Shown here one piece after another: positions 1 to 9,282 of a DNA stretch of 36,299 nucleotides. The notes below the pieces were generated by a model. The model was not told the DNA's origin and searched no databases. It was given only the letters and a program-made list of their open reading frames with translations. Made by a program: the position numbers and the translations under genes. How positions within the stretch are numbered: position 1 is the stretch's first letter; every line of letters begins with the position of its first letter. Source of the DNA: Chloroflexia bacterium (GTDB lineage Bacteria; Chloroflexota; Chloroflexia; Thermomicrobiales; UBA6265); NCBI GenBank assembly GCA_013697005.1, contig JACCXM010000403.1:1-36299 (forward strand). The letters are read 5' to 3'.

Positions 1-932
1 TCGATGAGGTGTTTGTGACCGCCGGGCTCGCGCAATGTGGTGATCTGTTCCCAGGCCTGCCCACCCTCCAGCGAGACATGCAAGCGCGCCTGCCGCACGT
101 GACGGTTGCGTAGCGCGGCGCGATCGAATGCACGAAGAACGAGCCGGGTGATGGCGATGACGAGCGTTTCCCGGCTGGTGGCTGGCGCCGGTAGGGTGAG
201 CGATTCGCTGACGGTTTCTGGTTGTAACCGGGGATGCACCGGCTCGCGGTCGTTGCCTCGCGCCAGCTCCCAGGCTCTTCGCCCTTCGGCTCCGAAGCGA
301 GCCTGTACGGCCGCTGGGGGAAGGGCGGCGAGATCACCAAGGGTGCGTAATCCCAATCGTTCCAGGCGGCGTTGCTTGTCTGAGGAGAGAGGAAGCAGCG
401 AAATCGGCGCCGTGGCGAGAAACGATTCGATCAGGGTAGGATCGACCACCTGAACCGTGCCGGGCGCTGCCTCATAGGCGGCAACGCGCGCCGTGAACTT
501 GTTCGGGGCCACCCCGGCGCGCGGCCGGAGGAGCGCCGGAACGGTGGCGAGCAAGCGCTCGGTAGCAAGAGAGGGAGGACCAAGCAGGCGGTCCAATCCA
601 GTCAGGTCGATGGCATAACACCCTGGATGTCCGGGATCGCTCTCGACCGCGGGACTGAGCCTTTCCAGCCCGGTGACAATCTGTTCGATCGCCGCGCTTT
701 CGCGTACCGGATGCGGGGTGAGAATCACCGCTTCTGGACATAGAGCAACAGCCTCACGTAAGCCCAGACCGGTCCGGACACCCTGCATCGCCGCTTCTGG
801 GGTGGCGTCGTAGACGATTGGCCGCTCGCCTTGCGCTGGGCCCAACAGCAGTGGCGCTCCGTCGAGCTCCGGGCGATTGAGCAGGGCCACCCGCAGGGCG
901 AAATGCGGAATCACGATACAGGCGATGGACAC
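1..932 (-). CDS. imuB: ImuB-like Y-family DNA polymerase homologue, partial (3' end outside window)
   Basis: The reverse frame is open from a GTG at 932 to the window edge, about 310 codons, so the C-terminus is missing. The protein reads as a Y-family polymerase: an IDLTGLDRLLG segment near residue 108, a palm/finger motif GVAPNKFTARVAAYEA, then the helix-hairpin-helix part (RRLERLGLRTLGDLAALP) and the little-finger start. The catalytic carboxylates of active DinB/UmuC enzymes (DxD near the N-terminus and the SxDE motif) are not seen: the N-terminus reads CIVIPHFALR and the second motif AIDLTG. This is the known state of ImuB, the non-catalytic partner of ImuA and DnaE2 in damage-induced mutagenesis. 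The start is supported by AAGGAGG just upstream. A promoter with a LexA box lies 50-80 bases upstream, so SOS induction is likely. No imuA or dnaE2 is in the window. Confidence 0.85.
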   Translation of the reverse strand, partial: MSIACIVIPHFALRVALLNRPELDGAPLLLGPAQGERPIVYDATPEAAMQGVRTGLGLREAVALCPEAVILTPHPVRESAAIEQIVTGLERLSPAVESDPGHPGCYAIDLTGLDRLLGPPSLATERLLATVPALLRPRAGVAPNKFTARVAAYEAAPGTVQVVDPTLIESFLATAPISLLPLSSDKQRRLERLGLRTLGDLAALPPAAVQARFGAEGRRAWELARGNDREPVHPRLQPETVSESLTLPAPATSRETLVIAITRLVLRAFDRAALRNRHVRQARLHVSLEGGQAWEQITTLREPGGHKHLI

Positions 933-985
933 GGTCCCTCCTTCGTAGGCTCGTCGCCAGGGGCGCGAGGTTGCTCACTCCGCAG

Positions 986-1014
986 ATAATAGAACATATG
1001 TTCTATATTTGCAA
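986..1014 (-). promoter_or_regulatory. imuB promoter with LexA operator in the spacer
   Basis: Read on the minus strand, TTGCAA (1014-1009) is followed after exactly 17 bases by TATTAT (991-986). The spacer is filled by the perfect 18-base palindrome ATAGAACATATGTTCTAT (989-1006), whose core GAAC-N4-GTTC is the Gram-positive/actinobacterial LexA box. Bound LexA would occlude RNA polymerase. Transcription would start near 979, giving a leader of about 45 bases before the imuB GTG. The same box lies about 120 bases upstream of the divergent ftsK. Confidence 0.88.
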
Positions 1015-1126
1015 GAGCGGATCGCCAAAGCCGCGGTGTATACTCGTACAAAGTGAACGGACACCTTGATCGTTCAGGGTTCTGCCTGGGCGATCTGCGA
1101 ACGCCACCACGAGACGTGCCGAGATC

Positions 1127-3460
1127 ATGGCGATGACAACGCGAACGCGTGGATCCTCTGCGACCTCCGCTTCCCGCGGGAGTGAGAACCGCTCCCGCGG
1201 CATGACATTCTCCCGGCGGGTCGCCAATTTCACATCTTCATTCCAGGCAGCTCTTCCCGAGCTCGCCGGCACGCCCCGCTTTCGGCGTGAGCTCCTCGGG
1301 ATTCTTCTCGTCCTGATGGCGCTTTTGAGCGCCTACGTCATTGGACGGGGTGGCGACGAAGGACGACTCGTTTCCTGGTGGGGACACCATCTTGAACGTG
1401 CGCTGGGGGGCGCCGCCTTCCTCGTTCCCGTCTTGATTGCACTCGCCGCACTGAGAGCGTTTGGGGGACAACCTGGCAGGGTCCTCGAGGCGCGGCACTA
1501 TCTTGGCGGGTTCGCTTTTACCGTTTCTGTCGTCGGTCTCCTTCATCTTGGAGCGCGACAAGCAGCGGCGCCGCCGGGTGGCGTGCTGGGAGTCTCGGTC
1601 GCCAATTTGACTCTCCGCTGGCTGGGCAGTTTTGGCGCTGGTCTGGCGCTGTTTGCCATCGGTGTGCTGGCGGTATTTCTCCTGGCGGGGAGCGACCTGC
1701 AAACATTTACCCAGGATATCCGCGCGCTGTGCAGCGTGATCTGGAGGGGGATGCGAACGCTCCTCGCCAGCGCGGCCGCGCTGGAAACCGGTATTCGGCG
1801 ATTCGGCGCATCGTTGCACCGCCGAGATGAGGGCCACTGGCATAGCGGCACGGCGGCCATTGCCGTTGCAGCATCAGCCAGCGAACCGCGCCGCAAGCCC
1901 ATCAAACCGCTGACTTTGCCCACGAGCATCGTGCCGGCGCCACCGGTGGCGCCACCTATAATCAACGTGCCGCCGCGCAAACCCCAGTCAGCGCACGCAG
2001 ACTCTGAACCAAACGCCAGCGACGTTCCACCTCCGCGCCCGGTCGCGCCTTCCCCACCCCTGCCACTTCCTGATGTCTCGCGTATGGCCTACTACGATGA
2101 CGTTGCGCCCGACACCGCGGATCTGCATGGCAAGGCCAGGCTTATCGAAGAGACGTTGGCGAGCTTCAAAGTCGAAGCCAAGGTGCGCGAGATCAACCCG
2201 GGACCGGCGGTGACTCAATTTGCCCTTGAACCGGGCAACGGTGTCAAAGTCCGCCGTATCACCGAACTGCAGAGCGATCTCGCTTTGGCGTTGGCAGCGC
2301 CAAGTATTCGCCTCGAGGCGCCGATACCCGGATTCGCCCGCGTTGGTCTGGAGATTCCGAACGCACAGATTGCGACCGTCGGTCTCCGGGAGACACTCGA
2401 ATCGGCTTCGTTTGCAAAGGGAAAGCAGAAACTGCCAATTCCCCTCGGCCGCGATGTCAATGGCCGCTACGTCGTGGGCGACCTCACCCGCATGCCGCAT
2501 TTGCTGATCGCCGGCGCGACTGGCGCCGGGAAAAGCGTGTGTCTGAACGCGATTATTTCGACATTTCTTTCAACCCGGTCTCCAGACGACCTCAAGCTGC
2601 TGATGATCGATCCGAAGATGGTGGAGCTGACCGGGTATAATGGTGTGCCCCATTTGCAGGCCCCGGTCGTCACCGACATGGACAAGGTCGTCGGTGCATT
2701 GCGTCTCACGCTCCGCGAGATGGAGCGCCGATACACTATTTTTTCGAAGCTAGGAGTGCGGAATCTCGATGGTTACCGCATGAAAATGGCGGATGAAGCT
2801 GGCGCTGAAGCGCTGCCGTATCTGGTGGTGATCATTGACGAACTGGCCGACTTGATGATGACGGCACCGGATGAAGTCGAGACACTTTTGGTGCGGCTCG
2901 CCCAAATGGCACGCGCCACCGGCATCCATCTCATCATTGCAACGCAGCGGCCGTCCGTGGATGTTCTGACCGGCTTGATCAAAGCGAATGTACCATCGCG
3001 GATCGCATTTGCGGTTTCGTCGCTCACCGATAGCCGGGTCATCCTCGACATGCCTGGCGCGGAACGTCTTCTTGGCCGCGGCGACATGCTGTTTCTGCCC
3101 CCGGACGCGGCAAAGCCGCAGCGCATCCAGGGAGCGTTCATCGAAGACAAGGACGTCCACTACATCGTGCAACATTGGTACCACGTTGCGCCGGTGCCAC
3201 GTTACCCGCCGGAGTGGCTCGATCTTCCCGCCGCGGGAGGGAGTGGCGACGACGAGTTAGACGGCGAAGAAGACCCATTGTTCGAGCAGGCACTTTCGAT
3301 TGTCCGGCTGCACGGCACGGCATCGGCCTCGATGCTGCAACGCCGGCTGCGGGTAGGCTACAACCGCGCCGCGCGCCTGATCGAACGCATGGAAGAGGAC
3401 GGAATCATCGGCCCGGCGGACGGCATACGAGGACGCCCTGTGCTGGTCGGGGTGGACTAG
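1127..3460 (+). CDS. ftsK: DNA translocase FtsK/SpoIIIE
   Basis: Membrane-anchored ATP-driven DNA pump that clears and segregates chromosome termini at the division septum. The 777-residue protein has the full layout: four hydrophobic segments between about residues 50 and 190, a Pro-rich linker (about 260-315), then the motor domain with Walker A GATGAGKS near residue 463, Walker B VVIIDELADLMM near 566 and the ATQRPSVDVLTG motif. The winged-helix gamma domain that reads oriented DNA sequences follows from about 715 (DPLFEQALSIVRLHG) to the end. A second start, ATG at 1202 (MTFSRRVANF), is possible because the first 25 residues are low-complexity; I cannot decide between them. It is divergent from imuB. 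In E. coli ftsK is itself SOS-inducible, so the shared upstream region may matter. Confidence 0.95.
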   Translation: MAMTTRTRGSSATSASRGSENRSRGMTFSRRVANFTSSFQAALPELAGTPRFRRELLGILLVLMALLSAYVIGRGGDEGRLVSWWGHHLERALGGAAFLVPVLIALAALRAFGGQPGRVLEARHYLGGFAFTVSVVGLLHLGARQAAAPPGGVLGVSVANLTLRWLGSFGAGLALFAIGVLAVFLLAGSDLQTFTQDIRALCSVIWRGMRTLLASAAALETGIRRFGASLHRRDEGHWHSGTAAIAVAASASEPRRKPIKPLTLPTSIVPAPPVAPPIINVPPRKPQSAHADSEPNASDVPPPRPVAPSPPLPLPDVSRMAYYDDVAPDTADLHGKARLIEETLASFKVEAKVREINPGPAVTQFALEPGNGVKVRRITELQSDLALALAAPSIRLEAPIPGFARVGLEIPNAQIATVGLRETLESASFAKGKQKLPIPLGRDVNGRYVVGDLTRMPHLLIAGATGAGKSVCLNAIISTFLSTRSPDDLKLLMIDPKMVELTGYNGVPHLQAPVVTDMDKVVGALRLTLREMERRYTIFSKLGVRNLDGYRMKMADEAGAEALPYLVVIIDELADLMMTAPDEVETLLVRLAQMARATGIHLIIATQRPSVDVLTGLIKANVPSRIAFAVSSLTDSRVILDMPGAERLLGRGDMLFLPPDAAKPQRIQGAFIEDKDVHYIVQHWYHVAPVPRYPPEWLDLPAAGGSGDDELDGEEDPLFEQALSIVRLHGTASASMLQRRLRVGYNRAARLIERMEEDGIIGPADGIRGRPVLVGVD

Positions 3461-3496
3461 GATTGTGAGCGGTTGGTCGAATCGCCATAAAGCTCA

Positions 3497-3505
3497 TGCT
3501 AGACT
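3497..3505 (+). promoter_or_regulatory. Extended -10 promoter candidate for recR
   Basis: TGC-TAGACT at 3497-3505 is a good extended -10 element in the 102-base gap between ftsK and recR. No convincing -35 is seen at the usual distance, which is tolerated for extended -10 promoters. The transcript would start near 3512, about 50 bases before the recR ATG. Confidence 0.4.
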
Positions 3506-3562
3506 GCGCGAGGATTTCGCTGATGTCCCCGCACTCGTATCACTCCGAAGGGTGCTCAATCG

Positions 3563-4174
3563 ATGTCCATCGGCCATGGGCCGGCGACGGCGCAGCCTGT
3601 CGCGCGCTTGATCAACGAACTCGCGCGGCTACCCGGGATTGGAACGAAGACGGCTTCGCGTTTGGCCTATCATCTCTTGCGCACCTCACGTGAAGAGGCC
3701 GTCTCCCTGGCCGAAGCGATCCTCGACGTCAAGGAGCGGGTGCGTCTTTGCTCGATCTGTTTCAACACGACCGAGGCTGATCCGTGCGCGATTTGCAGCG
3801 ATCCTGGACGCGACGGCGCGATTTGCGTCGTCGAAGAACCGCTCGATGTGATCGCACTGGAGCGCACCGGCCAGTTCCGAGGCCGATATCACGTGCTCCA
3901 CGGAGCGGTCTCACCGGTGGAAGGAATAGGACCGGATCGACTCAAGATCCGGGAGTTGATCGAGCGGGTTGAAAAAGATCCTCCACATGAAGTGATTATC
4001 GCGACGAACCTCGATCTCCCAGGTGAGGCAACGGCAACGTATCTCCACCGGTTGCTGGCGCCGTTCGGGATAACCGTCTCACGCCCGGCGAGCGGATTGC
4101 CGGCGGGCGGAGACCTCGAGTATGCGGACGAAGTGACCCTGGGACGTGCGCTGACGGGACGTAGAGTTCTTTAG
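3563..4174 (+). CDS. recR: Recombination protein RecR
   Basis: RecR forms a DNA clamp and, with RecF and RecO, loads RecA at gaps. The 203-residue protein has the standard size and order: helix-hairpin-helix LPGIGTKTA (23-31), a four-cysteine zinc finger (Cys63, 66, 75, 78), a Toprim domain starting at [10 protein letters not shown], and the C-terminal [13 protein letters not shown] and [16 protein letters not shown] segments. AAGGGTG lies about 8-11 bases ahead of the ATG. In Firmicutes recR sits with dnaX and ebfC near tmk-darA; here tmk-darA follow 3 kb downstream but dnaX, ebfC and holB are absent. RecF is encoded elsewhere in this window, at 22138. Confidence 0.96.
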   Translation: MSIGHGPATAQPVARLINELARLPGIGTKTASRLAYHLLRTSREEAVSLAEAILDVKERVRLCSICFNTTEADPCAICSDPGRDGAICVVEEPLDVIALERTGQFRGRYHVLHGAVSPVEGIGPDRLKIRELIERVEKDPPHEVIIATNLDLPGEATATYLHRLLAPFGITVSRPASGLPAGGDLEYADEVTLGRALTGRRVL

Positions 4175-4235
4175 CGAATTAGCTATCGTTGCTCACGCGG
4201 ATGACGGTGATACAGACCGCAATGGCTGCTCAAGT

Positions 4236-4243
4236 GGTACACT
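4236..4243 (+). promoter_or_regulatory. Possible -10 element for the GNAT-R3H-tmk gene cluster
   Basis: GG-TACACT at 4236-4243 lies only 9 bases before the ATG at 4253, and no Shine-Dalgarno sequence is visible. If it is used, transcription would begin almost at the start codon, a near-leaderless message. There is no clear -35, so confidence is low. Confidence 0.3.
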
Positions 4244-4252
4244 TTGTGATGA

Positions 4253-5404
4253 ATGGTGACGCCTTACCACGTTAGTATGCAGCAAAAAATACTCGCCTTA
4301 CTCCGGCCTCACGTCGTGTTTTTTCGTGAGCCAGCGGAACTGGCGGACTCCTTCGATTCAGTGTCAAGCTCTAGTGATCAGACTGGAGATCATCCCCCAG
4401 AACTCCGGGTTCGACAGTACACTTTTCGAGATGCACCGCGGATTTTTCGATTGCGCGGTTCCCTGCGATTAGACCTTCCGGACTCCCTCGTGAACGAAAG
4501 TCCACGACTCATCGATCTCCTGGCCGCGATGCCCTTCCTGCGCCGTGGTCGTCCGACGTTCATCGCAACCGCGGACGGGCAACCGGTGGGATACGTACGA
4601 TTTTCGCCACGGCGCCCGGATGGACGGTGGGTCGTAACCGAGATCGCGTCTTCAACCGGGGTGTTTTCGCCAGAGCCCGTCTGGGAATTGATGCTTGGCT
4701 ACGGCGTCCGGGCTGCCGGACTGCGAGGTGTGCGGCGGCTCTTCGCACGGGTTCCTGCCGGGCATGCGCTGGCGGAGACGATGCGACTAAATAGCTGGGT
4801 TCCGTACGCAAGCGAAACCATCTTTCGCGCGGAGCGGATGACACCGTTGACGCGGCCGACACACAAACTGCGGCTTCAGGAACCGGCAGACATGTGGTCG
4901 GTTCACCAGCTTTACGCTTCATCCGTTCCGCGCCAGATTCAAGAAATCGAAGCGTTGACAAGCCACGTTTGGTACATGGAGCGACTGCGCCGGATGAAAC
5001 GTGGCGTTCGCACAACAGTGTGGCTGCTGGACGATGAGGAAGGAATCAAGGGCTACGCGCGATACACGCGAGACGCCAAGGGGGGGTTGATTGATGTCAT
5101 GGTGCCGGCGGGGGCCGGACGCGAACTCGGCGCACTGCTCGACGGGGTTATTTCGCGGCATCGCCAGGGCCAATCTCAGCCAATCTACTGCGCGCTGCGA
5201 ACGTATCACGCCGATTTGCGAAATGAGTTGATCGATCGCGGGTTCAGTGAAATAGGAGAGCAAGACCTGCTAATACGATACACAACAGCGACCGCCCGAA
5301 CGCCGATCTTCGACCCCGTGCATTTTCCTGTCGAGCTACGTCCGGCCATGCCTCGCCGTGTGCCGACGTTTCTTGAAGGTCAGCCAACGGACGGGATGTC
5401 ATGA
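4253..5404 (+). CDS. GNAT-family acetyltransferase-like protein, two GNAT-like halves
   Basis: The 383-residue product looks like two tandem GNAT-like folds. The first half has a typical start ([19 protein letters not shown], about 50-68), the core strand [18 protein letters not shown] near 103-120 and a long amphipathic helix; the second half begins at [19 protein letters not shown] (about 205) with a matching strand [17 protein letters not shown]. Neither half shows a clear acetyl-CoA pyrophosphate loop (Q/RxxGxG/A), so enzymatic activity is uncertain; the substrate is unknown. The stop overlaps the start of the next gene (ATG at 5401), which suggests translational coupling with the R3H ATPase. 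A second start, ATG at 4277, is possible. The protein is cytoplasmic by absence of hydrophobic segments. Confidence 0.75.
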   Translation: MVTPYHVSMQQKILALLRPHVVFFREPAELADSFDSVSSSSDQTGDHPPELRVRQYTFRDAPRIFRLRGSLRLDLPDSLVNESPRLIDLLAAMPFLRRGRPTFIATADGQPVGYVRFSPRRPDGRWVVTEIASSTGVFSPEPVWELMLGYGVRAAGLRGVRRLFARVPAGHALAETMRLNSWVPYASETIFRAERMTPLTRPTHKLRLQEPADMWSVHQLYASSVPRQIQEIEALTSHVWYMERLRRMKRGVRTTVWLLDDEEGIKGYARYTRDAKGGLIDVMVPAGAGRELGALLDGVISRHRQGQSQPIYCALRTYHADLRNELIDRGFSEIGEQDLLIRYTTATARTPIFDPVHFPVELRPAMPRRVPTFLEGQPTDGMS

Positions 5405-7197
5405 GTGCGGAAGCGACAGCCAAATGGCTGGATAGTTCCCAGGAGTGGCATCGCGATGCCATGCGGCCAATGTATGAACTCGCAAGTACAGATAATCTCG
5501 ACGTGCTGCTGGCGGTGCTGCCGAGCGATATCTCGCAGGCAGTTGCGGAGGCAGGGCGAAGCGAGGGTTACGACGATCTGGTCGAGATAGTGATGGATCT
5601 GGGGCGAGTTCCGGAGGCGCGATTCCAATCAGGCGAGCTTCCGTTGATCGCGCGCGAAGTCGATCGTTCCGATTTGGCGTTTGTAGAGGCGCGAATCGGC
5701 GAGTTTGGCGGCGACAACCGGGCGGGCATCGAGCGCACCCTCCATCGCATCTCCGCAATTCGCAATCGCACCGGCGAAATCGTCGGTTTGACGTGCCGGG
5801 TCGGCCGTGCCGTTTATGGAACCATCGCGATCATGCGTGATCTCGTCGAAACGGGACAGAGCATCCTCTTGCTGGGCCGGCCCGGCGTTGGCAAAACGAC
5901 ACTACTGCGAGAAACGGCTCGCGTGCTGGCCGATGAGCTGCACAAACGCGTGGTAGTTGTCGACACGTCAAACGAGATTGCCGGAGACGGCGATATTCCG
6001 CATCCGGCGATCGGCCGCGCGCGGCGGATGCAGGTTCCGACGCCAACCGATCAACATGGCGTGATGATTGAGGCGGTCGAGAATCACATGCCGCAGGTGG
6101 TTGTGATCGACGAGATCGGAACCGAGTTGGAGGCGATGGCGGCGCGCACGATTGCCGAGCGAGGGGTCCAGCTCATTGGAACCGCGCATGGCAATACGCT
6201 CGAGAATCTGATGATGAACCCCACCCTTGCCGATTTGATCGGGGGGATTCAATCGGTCACATTGTCCGACGAAGAAGCACGCCGGCGCGGGACGCAAAAG
6301 TCGATTCTCGAGCGGAAGGCGCCACCAACCTTCGACACGATCATCGAGATCATCGATCGCGATCAGGTTGCGGTCCATAACAATGTGGCAACGACGGTGG
6401 ATATCATCTTGCGCGGTGGGGTGCCGCGGCCGGAGTTGCGGCAACGAGGTAACGATGGTGAGGTGGCAATCACGGTCGCGCCTCGTGTGGTTGGGGTCCA
6501 GGAGCGAGAGAACGTTCGTGTGATCGGGCGAACGGGAACCCGTGCGGATGCTTTCGATGACGCCGAACCTGGTTTCAGCGTGCTCGGAAGTGAGGCGCTG
6601 AGTGGAGGAGCAGCGACCGAGAATGCCCTTCCCACGAATCTGCGGGGGAAAGGTACGGATCGCCGACCGTTGCGCATATATCCGTTTGGTGTGAGCCGGA
6701 ATCGCCTCGAACATGCAATTCAGACATCGCGCGCCCCCGCTATCGTTGTGCGCGAAGCGAGGGATGCCGATATCGTTCTCACGCTGAAAAACTACTTTCG
6801 GCAGAAAGCGCAGCCAGTTCGCGATGCCGAATCGAGGGGTACTCCAGTTTATGTGCTGCGGTCGAACACTGGCGTTCAGATGGAGCAGCTCCTTACCGGA
6901 CTTTTCCCACCGCGAGGCGACGATGACCGCATCCCCAGCCGGGAAGCGAAAAGTCATTCGGACGTCCCTCCCGGGGCGCCTTCCAGTAATGACGATCCTC
7001 TGCTATCGGCGATCGCCGAGGCTGAGGACGCAATAGCCACCGTCATCGACGGAGGGTCTCCTGTCCAACTGGCCCCCCAAGTGTCAAGGATCCGGCAAAT
7101 TCAGCATCAATTGGCAGAGCGATATGCGCTCGCGTCACGCAGCCGCGGCCGCGAACCCAACCGCCGCGTGGAAATCTCTCGAAGCTCGCTGAGATAG
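5401..7197 (+). CDS. R3H domain-containing AAA ATPase (Ycf45/SpoIIIAA-like)
   Basis: A 598-residue single-stranded nucleic-acid-binding ATPase of the Ycf45 family. The AAA core has Walker A GRPGVGKT (159-166), Walker [11 protein letters not shown] (233-242) and the sequence [12 protein letters not shown], all typical of this family and related to sporulation protein SpoIIIAA. After a variable linker come a second domain starting [14 protein letters not shown] (about 420) and a C-terminal R3H motif ([11 protein letters not shown]..., about 565-580) followed by EPNRRVEI. The exact cellular role is not established for the family. The gene overlaps the GNAT gene by 4 bases and ends 4 bases before tmk, so the three are probably cotranscribed. 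Confidence 0.9.
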   Translation: MSAEATAKWLDSSQEWHRDAMRPMYELASTDNLDVLLAVLPSDISQAVAEAGRSEGYDDLVEIVMDLGRVPEARFQSGELPLIAREVDRSDLAFVEARIGEFGGDNRAGIERTLHRISAIRNRTGEIVGLTCRVGRAVYGTIAIMRDLVETGQSILLLGRPGVGKTTLLRETARVLADELHKRVVVVDTSNEIAGDGDIPHPAIGRARRMQVPTPTDQHGVMIEAVENHMPQVVVIDEIGTELEAMAARTIAERGVQLIGTAHGNTLENLMMNPTLADLIGGIQSVTLSDEEARRRGTQKSILERKAPPTFDTIIEIIDRDQVAVHNNVATTVDIILRGGVPRPELRQRGNDGEVAITVAPRVVGVQERENVRVIGRTGTRADAFDDAEPGFSVLGSEALSGGAATENALPTNLRGKGTDRRPLRIYPFGVSRNRLEHAIQTSRAPAIVVREARDADIVLTLKNYFRQKAQPVRDAESRGTPVYVLRSNTGVQMEQLLTGLFPPRGDDDRIPSREAKSHSDVPPGAPSSNDDPLLSAIAEAEDAIATVIDGGSPVQLAPQVSRIRQIQHQLAERYALASRSRGREPNRRVEISRSSLR

Positions 7198-7201
7198 TGC
7201 G

Positions 7202-7879
7202 GTGCGAGGTATCTTCATTGCGCTCGAAGGAACTGAAGGATCAGGCAAGTCGACGATCGCGAAGCGACTCGCGGAATCGTTTCGCGGGCAAGGGCGCGAC
7301 GTCATCGTCACTCGTGAGCCTGGTGGCACCGAGATTGGAGAACGCATTCGACGCGTGCTGCTCGGCGCGGGGTCCAGCGGGATGCTTGCCGAAACCGAGT
7401 TGCTGCTCTTTGCTGCCGCCCGCGCACAGCACGTGGGCGAACTGATTCGCCCGGCCCTCGACCGGGGATCATTCGTCATAGCGGACCGATTTAGTGATTC
7501 ATCGATCGCGTATCAGGCGGCAGGCCGAGGCGTTCCAATTCAGTCTGTCGCCGCGGTGCAAAGGATTGCGACCGATGGCCTTGAGCCGGATCTGAAGCTT
7601 CTCCTCGACCTTCCCGTTGCGGTTGGCCTGCAGCGGCGGCTCGCGTTCGGAAATGAGTCAAATCGTATAGATACGGAGGCCTTGCGGTTTCATACACGAG
7701 TTCGCAATGCTTACTTATCCCTTGCAGTCGCGGAGCCGCAGCGTTGGCGCATTATCGATGCGTCGGGCACCGAAGCTGAGGTGTGGAAAGACGTCCAGGA
7801 ATCCGTAACGGTAGCCATCCGAGTGAAGCGCCCGGATGAGTTTTCCGTTTGTCAGGACGATCACCGGCGGCTGTCGTGA
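7202..7879 (+). CDS. tmk: Thymidylate kinase
   Basis: Phosphorylates dTMP to dTDP, an essential step in dTTP synthesis. Seen in the 225-residue protein: P-loop GTEGSGKST (10-18), the TREPGGTEIGE motif that binds dTMP, the ADRFSDSSIAYQ motif with the DR(Y/F) pair, and the LLLDLPVAVGLQRR segment before the LID region. It starts at GTG. The last 20 or so residues past the helical end (VKRPDEFSVCQDDHRR) look like a lineage-specific tail. Its stop overlaps the GTG of the c-di-AMP receptor gene (GTGA), which reproduces the tmk-darA pair of Firmicutes and suggests coupled translation. Confidence 0.95.
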   Translation: MRGIFIALEGTEGSGKSTIAKRLAESFRGQGRDVIVTREPGGTEIGERIRRVLLGAGSSGMLAETELLLFAAARAQHVGELIRPALDRGSFVIADRFSDSSIAYQAAGRGVPIQSVAAVQRIATDGLEPDLKLLLDLPVAVGLQRRLAFGNESNRIDTEALRFHTRVRNAYLSLAVAEPQRWRIIDASGTEAEVWKDVQESVTVAIRVKRPDEFSVCQDDHRRLS

Positions 7880-8214
7880 GACTTGTGCTGGCGGTGATTC
7901 AGGCGGCAGACGTCGAAACCCTGCTGCGCGATTTCACCGAGTTTGGCGTTTCGGCGACGCAGATCGAGGGTGATCTCGCGGTCGGACAAGGAGGGCTCGC
8001 CGCCGTCATCATCGGAGTACGCGACGATCAAGTGCCAGACATCTTGACGCTCATCCACGCGCGCGCGCGGGGGCGGGCGCTCCAAGTCGAACCACTGCGT
8101 CCATTTGCCGAAAGGGTAGAGTTCTGGATTCCCGGCCCCACGGAACGAGGGACCGGAGGCGCAAGCGTATTTGTTCTTCCGGTCGAGAGGTTCGAACGCA
8201 TGGGGTACGCTTGA
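7876..8214 (+). CDS. DarA/PstA-like cyclic-di-AMP receptor (PII-like)
   Basis: A 112-residue PII-like protein of the family whose characterised members (DarA/PstA) bind c-di-AMP as trimers. The first strand MRLVLAVIQAADVETLL, the G-rich hairpin QIEGDLAVGQGGLAAVIIGV and the helix DDQVPDILTLI match the family plan; the C-terminus ASVFVLPVERFERM is also typical. I chose GTG 7876 because it overlaps the tmk stop and gives the canonical N-terminus; the longer frame from 7849 lies inside tmk. The family's conserved loop residues (usually a GGFLxxGNTT pattern) are only partly kept, so ligand binding is likely but not certain. No diadenylate cyclase gene is in the window. Confidence 0.82.
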   Translation: MRLVLAVIQAADVETLLRDFTEFGVSATQIEGDLAVGQGGLAAVIIGVRDDQVPDILTLIHARARGRALQVEPLRPFAERVEFWIPGPTERGTGGASVFVLPVERFERMGYA

Positions 8215-8258
8215 TCGTGAGGCAACCTGAATCGTCGCAACCGTAGGGACGTTGATCT

Positions 8259-9092
8259 GTGATTGAAACTGCCGCGCGAGGCGCACAATTTTTGCTTGCG
8301 ATAGGAATTGCCTATGTGTTCGCGATCTGGTTTGCACTCGTGGCCTGGACATTTCGCGATATCGAAGCGCGTAGCCGGAGCGTATTCACGCAGGTTTTCT
8401 CGACACTCCTCGTCGTCCTCTTTTTTGCTCCGGGTCTCGTTCTCTATTTAATCCTTCGTCCTAAAGAGACACTTGATCAGACTTTTCAGCGTGCGCTAGA
8501 AGAGGAGTATCTTCTTCAAGATCTCGATGACTTGCCCCTCTGTCAGGGGTGTCAACGCTCAGTAGATCCGGAGTTCGTGCTCTGCCCGCATTGCCAGACA
8601 CGACTGCGTGGTCCGTGTTCCGCCTGCGCCAAACTCATCGATCTCCGATGGACGGTGTGTCCTTATTGCGCAGTTCCGGTTGAGCGAGCGGCCCTGGACT
8701 CTCCTGGCAAGGGGGCGGACTCGGTTCGCGTTCTCGACGACGTACGATCCGATCGCCGAAGACGCGCAATGGCTGCCGCCGCGCAGCGAGTCGGTATCGA
8801 TCCGGTGGAACTGGATGCGCTTTCCGATGCGTTGGCTGGATCCACCGGACATGTGGCCGTTGGCGCTGGCCCAACGCGGTTTGGTTTGTCGCGGCGGCTG
8901 GCGACTATTGGAGAGGCCGCGCGAGCGAGAGGGGGAGAGCGCACGCTGCCAGGAACCGCCGGGGATGAGTCCGTTCATGCCGCCGAAGCTGGCGGCACAA
9001 TGAGCCCGCTCGATGAAAACTCGACGATCACTACTCAAATCGGGGACGGCTTCTGGGCCGACCCGCTGCCGGGGTCCGAGCGACGCCGGTGA
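8259..9092 (+). CDS. Membrane-anchored double zinc-ribbon protein, function unknown
   Basis: The 277-residue product has two hydrophobic helices (about 9-32 and 43-66) followed by a cytoplasmic double zinc ribbon: CQGC (95-98), CPHC (108-111), CSAC (119-122) and CPYC (133-136), i.e. four CxxC knuckles in the DZR arrangement. The rest, to about 277, is low-complexity and acidic/Gly-rich with no recognised domain. The start is GTG. It takes the place that holB often holds after darA in Firmicutes, but it is unrelated. A regulatory or scaffold role at the membrane is only a guess. Confidence 0.8.
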   Translation: MIETAARGAQFLLAIGIAYVFAIWFALVAWTFRDIEARSRSVFTQVFSTLLVVLFFAPGLVLYLILRPKETLDQTFQRALEEEYLLQDLDDLPLCQGCQRSVDPEFVLCPHCQTRLRGPCSACAKLIDLRWTVCPYCAVPVERAALDSPGKGADSVRVLDDVRSDRRRRAMAAAAQRVGIDPVELDALSDALAGSTGHVAVGAGPTRFGLSRRLATIGEAARARGGERTLPGTAGDESVHAAEAGGTMSPLDENSTITTQIGDGFWADPLPGSERRR

Positions 9093-9158
9093 TTCGCGCT
9101 GCCATATCGCTCCCCAATGATGCCCGGACGCTGTGGTAAACTGCGCCCGATTTCTTGA

Positions 9159-9233
9159 TCCCCGATAGCTCAATGGTAGAGCGACCGGCTGTTAACCGGT
9201 AGGTTCTAGGTTCGAGTCCTAGTCGGGGAGCCA
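9159..9233 (+). tRNA. tRNA-Asn(GTT)
   Basis: Full cloverleaf: acceptor TCCCCGA pairs with TCGGGGA (9223-9229), D arm GCTCAATGGTAGAGC, anticodon stem ACCGG/CCGGT with loop CTGTTAA giving anticodon GTT, T arm CTAGG-TTCGAGT-CCTAG, discriminator G at 9230 and encoded CCA at 9231-9233. A possible -10 (TAAACT, 9137-9142) lies just upstream. Confidence 0.97.
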
Positions 9234-9282
9234 GCTGCGGACCAGGCGGCGCGATGTTCGGGCCACGGGCGGATGCCACAGG

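Noticed and set aside
4400-4412. GAAC and GTTC half-sites resembling a LexA box inside the GNAT gene; similar pair at 33387-33399 inside glmS
   Set aside because: The spacer is five bases instead of four and both lie deep inside coding sequence, away from any repair gene.
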